This document shows, piece by piece, positions 6,622-10,217 of a DNA stretch of 10,217 nucleotides (its first letter is position 1; every line of letters starts with the position of its first letter). Location: the NCBI GenBank assembly GCA_002292165.1, contig DBBK01000196.1:1266-11482 (forward strand), given 5' to 3'. The DNA is from Brevundimonas sp. UBA986. Lineage in GTDB: Bacteria > Pseudomonadota > Alphaproteobacteria > Caulobacterales > Caulobacteraceae. Position numbers and translations under genes: made by a program. Under the pieces are notes generated by a model. That model had not been told where the DNA came from. It saw only the letters and a list, made by a program, of their open reading frames with translations, and searched no databases.

Positions 6622-6646
6622 AACGCCCGGGCCGGAACTTGGTTAC
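6622..6646 (-). promoter_or_regulatory. Possible EcfG-like promoter for the kaiC-like/kinase operon
   Basis: On the minus strand, GTAAC (6646-6642), exactly 16 bases, then CGTT (6625-6622); the -10 ends 33 bases before the ATG at 6588. It differs from GGAAC-N16-CGTT at the second base of the -35. Spacing and leader length match the perfect site at 9105-9129. The same bases also form a GTAAC/GTTAC inverted repeat (6620-6624, 6642-6646). The mismatch makes this tentative. Confidence 0.35.
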
Positions 6647-6779
6647 ACGGATCAGGGAAAATCGAAAGAACGCCAGCGTACACAAGGACTTGCTTACCGC
6701 CCCAACGACGGCGGCGTACGCATCGCGGGATATTGCAGCCCTCACCGACGCGGCGCAGAAGGCCGGGTGGAGGTAGTGC

Positions 6780-6989
6780 ATGGATCAGGACAGGAAACGG
6801 GAAATCCTCGCCGCCGAGGCCGCGTTCGCGAAGAAGGACCAGCTGGCGAAAGCCCTGGCCGAAGGCGGCGTCTATGTGCTGGGCAAACTGACCGGACCCG
6901 GCTCGGACGTCGAGATCGAACGCAGACCGCTGCCGGTCAATCCGAAGACGGCCGGGACCGAAGCCACGCCGACTCCTGAAGGCGAATGA
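6780..6989 (+). CDS. Hypothetical protein (69 aa)
   Basis: Starts MDQDRKREILAAEAAFAKKD at an ATG with GGAGG (6769-6773) 6 bases upstream, one of the best ribosome sites in the window. An N-terminal charged helix is followed by ALAEGGVYVLGKLTGPGSDVEIE and a Pro/Thr-rich end. No signal peptide or membrane segment. I do not recognise a family. It is divergent from the kaiC-like gene across about 190 bases and its TGA directly abuts the stop of the convergent Coq4 gene (no base between). A stress-related or accessory role next to the KaiC unit would be a guess. Support comes from the ribosome site and from the reading frame filling the space exactly. Confidence 0.72.
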   Translation: MDQDRKREILAAEAAFAKKDQLAKALAEGGVYVLGKLTGPGSDVEIERRPLPVNPKTAGTEATPTPEGE

Positions 6990-7748
6990 CTACGCCGCCC
7001 GCAGCTTGAGGCCTGCCTTCTTCGCCTCGGGCACGGCCGCATAGACGGTCGCCGGGCGGATGCCGAGGCGGGCGCGGGCGGCGTCGAGGGGTTCGGCGAA
7101 CAGGGCGTCGTAGTCGAGGCCCGGCAGCCAGCGGGCGGCGCGGCCGTTGCGCCAGGCCTGGAAGGCGGCCTTGCGGGCCGGGATGTCGCGGGCCTCGCGC
7201 TGGATCTCGCGCGCCGCGCCCCAGCCGATGAAGGCGAAGCCGAGGTTGCGGGTCTGGCCGTAGGAGAAGGAGACGACACAGGCCTCGCCCAGCGCATCCG
7301 TGCCGTAGCCGGTCAGGACGTGCCAGATGTCGTGGACGTCGCGCAGGCGGCGCGAATACCAGACGATCGGATGTTCGGCGTCAACGAAGGGAATGACCTC
7401 GCGCTCGGCGTCGGCCAGGCCGTCGGCGGTGAAGCCCCGGGCCTCGCGGAAGGCGCGATAGGCGGCGCCGACGGTGCCGGGCTCGAAGCGCGCCAACCAG
7501 GCCGGATCGTCGAGCTTGTGCGCCAGCTCCTCGGCGAGGAAAGCCTGACGCCCGCCCTCGACCGAGCGCAGCATCCGGTTATAGCCGCGCGCCACCGAGC
7601 GGCCCGACAGGGCGCGCATGATCTCGAACACCTGTGCGGTGTCTTCCTTGTCGCGGATCAGCTTCTGGAAGGCGCGGAACGCCGTCAGGGGCCGCAGCTT
7701 CTGCGGGCGGACGCGGTCGAAATCGTCGGCATAGGCGGCGTTGGTCAT
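6990..7748 (-). CDS. Coq4-family protein (ubiquinone biosynthesis)
   Basis: 252 residues. The diagnostic Coq4 metal-binding motif H-D-x-x-H-x11-E is intact: His139, Asp140, His143 in VHDIWHVLTGYG and Glu155 in ALGEA. Other Coq4-like parts are the N-terminal helix AFRAFQKLIRDKEDTAQVFEIM and the segment LRDVHDIWHVLTGYGTDALGEACVVSFSYGQTRN. Coq4 proteins take part in ubiquinone (coenzyme Q) synthesis; in eukaryotes COQ4 has been linked to oxidative decarboxylation of the ring C1 and to organising the CoQ complex. Bacterial members are less studied, so the exact step here is inferred. No membrane segment is evident. No other ubi gene is in the window. ATG 7748 has a weak upstream ribosome site (GGAC). 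A CRP/FNR-type dyad lies 14-27 bases before the start. Confidence 0.9.
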   Translation of the reverse strand: MTNAAYADDFDRVRPQKLRPLTAFRAFQKLIRDKEDTAQVFEIMRALSGRSVARGYNRMLRSVEGGRQAFLAEELAHKLDDPAWLARFEPGTVGAAYRAFREARGFTADGLADAEREVIPFVDAEHPIVWYSRRLRDVHDIWHVLTGYGTDALGEACVVSFSYGQTRNLGFAFIGWGAAREIQREARDIPARKAAFQAWRNGRAARWLPGLDYDALFAEPLDAARARLGIRPATVYAAVPEAKKAGLKLRAA

Positions 7749-7762
7749 GCGCGGTCCGGCTG

Positions 7763-7776
7763 TTGACGCGGGTCAA
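7763..7776. promoter_or_regulatory. CRP/FNR-superfamily-like dyad (TTGAC-N4-GTCAA)
   Basis: TTGAC at 7763-7767, four bases, GTCAA at 7772-7776: a perfect 5-bp inverted repeat matching the FixK/FnrL type (TTGAy-N4-rTCAA). It lies between the divergent Coq4 and ribbon-helix-helix genes, centred about 21 bases before the Coq4 ATG and 83 before the RHH ATG. TTGACG also resembles a -35 for the plus strand, with TATTCT (7789-7794) downstream but at a long 20-base spacing. The position close to the Coq4 start suits repression of that gene. Confidence 0.5.
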
Positions 7777-7817
7777 TGTCGCTGACCCTATTCTAGAGGA
7801 GTCTGAGGCGGGTTAAC

Positions 7818-7859
7818 ATGCCCTCCCGCTCTCCTCCCCGCCGGACGACGCCATGCTGA
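7818..7859 (+). CDS. Possible 13-codon leader ORF overlapping the RHH gene start
   Basis: ATG 7818 begins MPSRSPPRRTTPC and stops with TGA 7857-7859. GAGG (7805-7808) lies 9 bases before it, a better ribosome site than that of the RHH gene. The stop overlaps the RHH start region as ATGCTGA, the usual geometry of translational coupling. It may be a coupling leader peptide or chance; no homology can be judged at this length. Confidence 0.3.
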   Translation: MPSRSPPRRTTPC

Positions 7860-8077
7860 AGAAACGCTCCGTCGTCCTGTCCGGCCACGCGACCTCGGTG
7901 GCGCTGGAGCCCGAGTTCTGGGCGGTTCTGGACGCCTTCGCCGAGCAGCGCGGGCAGAGCCATGCAGGCTTTTTGGCCTGGGTCGACGAGACGCGCGGAC
8001 GCCGCCCCCTGGCCTCGGCCTGCCGGATTCTGGCGCTGGAATTCGCGTCCGGAAAACACCGTTTGACAACGCCATAG
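7853..8077 (+). CDS. Ribbon-helix-helix (RHH_4-type) domain protein
   Basis: 74 residues starting MLKKRSVVLSGHATSVALE. The pattern L-K-K-R-S-V-x-x-x-G-H-x-T-S-V-x-L-E-P-x-F-W, followed by a helix with RGQSHAGFLAWVDETR and a final RPLASACRILALEFA, is typical of the RHH_4 family of small alphaproteobacterial DNA-binding-like proteins. The beta strand (SVALE) would form the ribbon in a dimer, with two helices after it. Target genes are unknown; autoregulation at the adjacent dyad is possible but untested. The ribosome site (GGACGACG) is weak; initiation may be coupled to the 13-codon ORF that overlaps its start. It is divergent from Coq4 and 49 bases upstream of the SIMPL gene. Confidence 0.88.
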   Translation: MLKKRSVVLSGHATSVALEPEFWAVLDAFAEQRGQSHAGFLAWVDETRGRRPLASACRILALEFASGKHRLTTP

Positions 8078-8090
8078 GCGAGCGCATTCT
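8063..8090 (+). promoter_or_regulatory. Possible sigma-70 promoter for the SIMPL gene
   Basis: A perfect -35 TTGACA (8063-8068) with CATTCT (8085-8090, 3 of 6 matches to TATAAT) at a 16-base spacing. It overlaps the last codons of the RHH gene and ends 36 bases before the SIMPL ATG. A weaker EcfG-like alternative, GGAAT-N17-CGTT, overlaps at 8038-8063. The -10 is poor, so this is a moderate guess. Confidence 0.35.
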
Positions 8091-8097
8091 TCCGAAA

Positions 8098-8114
8098 AGA
8101 GCCCGGAAGGCTCT
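8098..8114 (+). other. Small hairpin just before the SIMPL ribosome site
   Basis: AGAGCC (8098-8103), five-base loop, GGCTCT (8109-8114): a perfect 6-bp stem. It is followed at once by CGAGGAAACACC and the ATG at 8127. No U-run follows, so it is not a standard terminator; it could shape access to the GAGGA ribosome site or protect the 5' end of the message. Confidence 0.4.
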
Positions 8115-8126
8115 CGAGGAAACACC

Positions 8127-8843
8127 ATGCAATTCGACAAGTCCCTGCTGCCCCCGGCCGTGTTCGGCGGGCTGATCGCCATTGGCCTGATCGGGGCCGG
8201 GTTGTTCATCGGTCAGGGGGTGGTCAACGCCCGCGTCGGCGATCGGCAGGTGACCGTGCGGGGCGTGTCCGAGCGCAATGTGACCGGCGACCTGGCCGTG
8301 CTGTCGCTGCGCTTCACCGCCGCCGGGGACGAACTGCCCTCAGCCCAGGCCAAGATCGACAACGACCTGAACCTGGTCCGCACCTTCCTGAAGGCGCAAG
8401 GGTATGGCGACGATGTGGTGACCCTGGGCCGGCTGGAGGTCACCGACACCAAGAGCCGGGAGTATGTCTCCAGCGAAGCCGTGCCCCACTATATCCTGGC
8501 CCAGAGCGTTGTGGTCAGGACGACCGATGTGAACCGGATCGCGGCGACCGGCCGGGCGCTGAATGAACTGGTCCGTCAGGGGGTAGTGCTGGACTTCACC
8601 CCGCCGACCTATGTCTTCACCAAGCTCAATGACGTGCGTCCCGCCATGATCGCCGAGGCCACGGCCTCGGCTCGCACCGGCGCCGAGCAGTTCGCCAAGG
8701 ACTCGAAGACCCCGCTGGGCGGCATCCGTCAGGCGACGCAGGGCTCATTCGAAATCCTGGCCCGCGACGACATCGGCGACGAGACCTCCTCGCTGAACAA
8801 GAAGGTCCGCGTCGTGACGACGGTCACCTATCAGCTGAAGTAA
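8127..8843 (+). CDS. SIMPL domain (DUF541) periplasmic/membrane-anchored protein
   Basis: 238 residues. An uncleaved-looking N-terminal hydrophobic helix (about 10-32, PAVFGGLIAIGLIGAGLFIG) would anchor the protein in the inner membrane with the rest in the periplasm. The SIMPL/DUF541 domain fills about 40-237: RQVTVRGVSERNVTGDLAV near the start, Y-x-x-Q-S-V-V-V-like strand (YILAQSVVVRTTDVNRI), then the helix with AEATASARTGAEQFAKDS and the final strand VRVVTTVTYQL. SIMPL proteins (E. coli YggE, mammalian IRAK1BP1) form oligomeric beta-rich assemblies; YggE is linked to reduced oxidative stress, with no defined enzyme activity. ATG 8127 has GAGGA 7 or so bases upstream. It is convergent with the small membrane protein, 13 bases apart. 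Confidence 0.92.
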   Translation: MQFDKSLLPPAVFGGLIAIGLIGAGLFIGQGVVNARVGDRQVTVRGVSERNVTGDLAVLSLRFTAAGDELPSAQAKIDNDLNLVRTFLKAQGYGDDVVTLGRLEVTDTKSREYVSSEAVPHYILAQSVVVRTTDVNRIAATGRALNELVRQGVVLDFTPPTYVFTKLNDVRPAMIAEATASARTGAEQFAKDSKTPLGGIRQATQGSFEILARDDIGDETSSLNKKVRVVTTVTYQLK

Positions 8844-8856
8844 TCAGCCTAAGGGC

Positions 8857-9069
8857 TTAGTTTGTTTGCGGAGACGGGGCGTCCGGCAGTTTCGGCGCCT
8901 CGACCTTCGGCAGATTGACGTCGACGTTGACTTCCTTCTTGGCGGGATTCATCCCACCGCCGGCGAAGACGAACCAGGCGATCACCGCCACCACGACCAG
9001 AAGGCCGCCGACGATGAAGGCAAGGCCGGCGTTGCCGCCGCCGCTGGAGTTGGCTGTGTTCTCGGCCAT
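8857..9069 (-). CDS. Small single-pass membrane protein under an EcfG-type promoter
   Basis: 70 residues from ATG 9069: a short Asn/Ser/Gly-rich N-terminus, one strong transmembrane helix (about 15-36, LAFIVGGLLVVVAVIAWFVF), a Gly-Gly-Gly hinge and a soluble tail, KKEVNVDVNLPKVEAPKLPD followed by APSPQTN. The ribosome site GGAAGGGA lies 8 bases upstream. The tail with alternating NVDVNLP suggests an extended beta-like or disordered segment. I do not know a named family, though small tail-bearing membrane proteins of this kind are common in alphaproteobacterial stress regulons. The frame stays open far upstream across the helicase gene, but that is antisense shadow; the ATG with its ribosome site and promoter fix the real start. 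It is divergent from the helicase gene. Confidence 0.82.
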   Translation of the reverse strand: MAENTANSSGGGNAGLAFIVGGLLVVVAVIAWFVFAGGGMNPAKKEVNVDVNLPKVEAPKLPDAPSPQTN

Positions 9070-9104
9070 TGTGTAGTCCCTTCCGTTATCCCTGTGGCGG
9101 TGAG

Positions 9105-9129
9105 AACGGAGCGAAGGCGGGGCGGTTCC
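9105..9129 (-). promoter_or_regulatory. EcfG (general stress sigma) promoter, perfect match
   Basis: On the minus strand GGAAC (9129-9125), a 16-base spacer and CGTT (9108-9105) match the EcfG consensus GGAAC-N16/17-CGTT exactly; in Caulobacter the corresponding factor is SigT. The -10 ends 35 bases before the ATG of the small membrane protein, leaving a leader of about 28 bases that carries the GGAAGGGA ribosome site. Position, orientation and match together make this the best-supported promoter in the window. Confidence 0.75.
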
Positions 9130-9163
9130 CGAACGGTAACCATAGCCCCCGTCACGGACGGGA

Positions 9164-9192
9164 CTGACTTTGGCCGCCGTACTCCCTATGTT
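9164..9192 (+). promoter_or_regulatory. Possible sigma-70 promoter for the helicase gene
   Basis: CTGACT (9164-9169; 4 of 6 to TTGACA), a 17-base spacer, TATGTT (9187-9192; 4 of 6 to TATAAT). A start near 9199 would give a leader of about 24 bases to the proposed TTG at 9223. It is divergent from the EcfG site, with no overlap. Confidence 0.4.
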
Positions 9193-9222
9193 CCGGCGAT
9201 ACGCCCTGTTTCGAGTCGTCGA

Positions 9223-10217
9223 TTGTCCGATCTGCCCACGCCCAAAATCTCCGACCTCGCCCGTTCGCGCGGCCCTGAAGGCGCGTCCGGCGACTATCTC
9301 GCCGGCCTGAACACAGAACAGAGGCTGGCGGTGGAGACGACCGAGGGGCCGGTGCTGGTGCTGGCGGGCGCCGGGACGGGCAAGACCAGGGTCCTGACCA
9401 CGCGGCTGGCCCACATCCTGAAGCTGGGAAAGGCCCGGCCGTGGGAGCTCCTGGTCGTCACCTTCACCAACAAGGCCGCGCGCGAGATGCGCGAGCGGAT
9501 CACCCATCTGATCGGCCCCTCGGCCGAGGGTCTGCGCTGGCTGGGCACCTTCCACTCGGTGGCGGCCCAGATCCTCAGGCGGCACGCCGAGCTGGTCGGG
9601 CTGAAGTCCAGCTTCACCATCCTGGACACCGACGATCAGGAGCGGCTGCTGAAGCAGCTGCTGGAAGCGGCCAATATCGACACCAAGCGGTTCACGCCCA
9701 AGTCGCTGGCCAACCTGATCGACCACTGGAAGAACCGCGGCTGGACGCCCGAGAAGCTGCCGACGACCGAGGACTTCGCCAACGGCAAGGGCCAGAGCCT
9801 GTACGCCGCCTATCAGGCGCGGCTGGCGACCCTGAACGCCTGCGACTTCGGCGATCTGTTGCTGCACAACCTGACGATCCTCTCGAAACACGCGGATATC
9901 GCTCAGGAATATCGTGATCGCTTCCGCTACATCCTGGTCGACGAATATCAGGACACCAATGTCGCCCAGTATCTGTGGCTGCGGCTGCTGACGGCCTCGA
10001 CGGGCAATGTCTGCTGCGTCGGCGACGACGATCAGTCGATCTATGGATGGCGCGGCGCCGAGGTGGACAACATCCTGCGGTTCGAGAAGGACTTCCCCGG
10101 CGCGCGGATCGTCAAGCTGGAGCGCAACTACCGCTCGACCAGCCATATTCTGGGCGCGGCCTCGGGCCTGATCGCCTCCAACCGCGACCGGCTGGGCAAG
10201 ACCCTGTGGACCGAGGA
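9223..10217 (+). CDS. uvrD: UvrD/PcrA-type superfamily 1 DNA helicase, N-terminal part
   Basis: Open to the window edge (331 codons seen; the family is usually 700-800 residues). SF1A motifs in order: Q motif LNTEQRLAV (Gln33), Walker A GAGTGKT (49-55), motif Ia TFTNKAAREM, GTFHS, motif II LVDEYQDTN (Asp240-Glu241), motif III GDDDQSIYGWRGA (from 267) and motif IV ERNYRST. UvrD/PcrA is an ATP-driven 3'-5' helicase used in nucleotide excision and mismatch repair and in removing recombinase or stalled polymerase. RecB-type nucleases cannot be excluded without the C-terminus, but the motif spelling is UvrD/PcrA. Start: TTG 9223 gives a plausible N-terminus, (M)SDLPTPKISDLARSRG; no ATG or GTG lies in frame between it and the Walker A, while upstream GTG codons (9094, 9100) fall in the divergent promoter region. 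The ribosome site is weak, so the start is not certain. Confidence 0.93.
   Translation, partial: MSDLPTPKISDLARSRGPEGASGDYLAGLNTEQRLAVETTEGPVLVLAGAGTGKTRVLTTRLAHILKLGKARPWELLVVTFTNKAAREMRERITHLIGPSAEGLRWLGTFHSVAAQILRRHAELVGLKSSFTILDTDDQERLLKQLLEAANIDTKRFTPKSLANLIDHWKNRGWTPEKLPTTEDFANGKGQSLYAAYQARLATLNACDFGDLLLHNLTILSKHADIAQEYRDRFRYILVDEYQDTNVAQYLWLRLLTASTGNVCCVGDDDQSIYGWRGAEVDNILRFEKDFPGARIVKLERNYRSTSHILGAASGLIASNRDRLGKTLWTE

Noticed and set aside
8844..8870. CTAA-GGGC-TTAG followed by TTTGTTTG as a terminator between the SIMPL and small membrane protein genes
   Set aside because: The stem is at most 4-5 bp with a tiny or poor loop, and it runs into the last codons of the convergent gene; too weak to call.
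9070..10146. Upstream extension of the small membrane protein frame across the helicase gene (429 codons in all)
   Set aside because: Only the last 70 codons look real, with their own ATG, ribosome site and promoter; the rest is antisense to conserved helicase motifs.

Overview
The window is GC-rich, densely packed bacterial chromosome. The gene families point to an alphaproteobacterium, most likely in Caulobacterales and Brevundimonas-like. They include DUF2171, DUF4169 and RHH_4-type ribbon-helix-helix proteins, a Coq4-family protein, and at least one clear EcfG-type general-stress promoter (GGAAC-N16-CGTT). The genus is recognised by eye, not proven. I see no rRNA, tRNA, CRISPR array, insertion sequence or integrase; this looks like core or shell genome, not a mobile island. 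No gene-free stretch exceeds about 200 bases.

Layout, left to right. A YccF-family membrane protein (minus, cut by the window edge) is divergent from a patatin-like phospholipase lipoprotein (plus, about 341-1615). A strong bidirectional terminator (1627-1654) separates the patatin gene from a convergent small DUF2171 gene (minus, 1676-1912). Divergent from DUF2171 is a two-gene unit: DUF4169 (2024-2212, TTG start) and a 59-residue basic protein (2215-2394). The second shares a palindromic CTAG stop with a convergent EamA/DMT transporter (minus, 2391-3260). Upstream of the transporter on the same strand is the centrepiece: a double-domain KaiC-like ATPase (5095-6588) followed 10 bases later by a soluble hybrid histidine kinase (3408-5084). 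Next come a 69-residue orphan protein (plus, 6780-6989), which abuts a Coq4-family protein (minus, 6990-7748). A TTGAC-N4-GTCAA dyad lies between coq4 and a ribbon-helix-helix gene (plus, 7853-8077). After that are a SIMPL/DUF541 protein (plus, 8127-8843), a small single-pass membrane protein (minus, 8857-9069), and the first third or so of a UvrD/PcrA helicase (plus, from about 9223 past the edge).

How the parts may work together. The KaiC-like protein and the kinase are almost certainly one signalling unit: an ATP-driven, possibly self-phosphorylating hexamer feeding a His-Asp relay that has no membrane segment. No kaiA or kaiB is in the window, the output regulator is not visible, and the residues aligning with the classical KaiC phosphorylation pair appear to be Thr-Tyr. 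Three minus-strand genes (DUF2171, kaiC-like, small membrane protein) each carry a GNAAC-N16-CGTT element ending 33-35 bases before the ATG. One is a perfect EcfG match and the other two each have one mismatch in the -35. This raises the hypothesis that the KaiC-kinase pair belongs to the general stress regulon. The other genes look like ordinary housekeeping or envelope functions.
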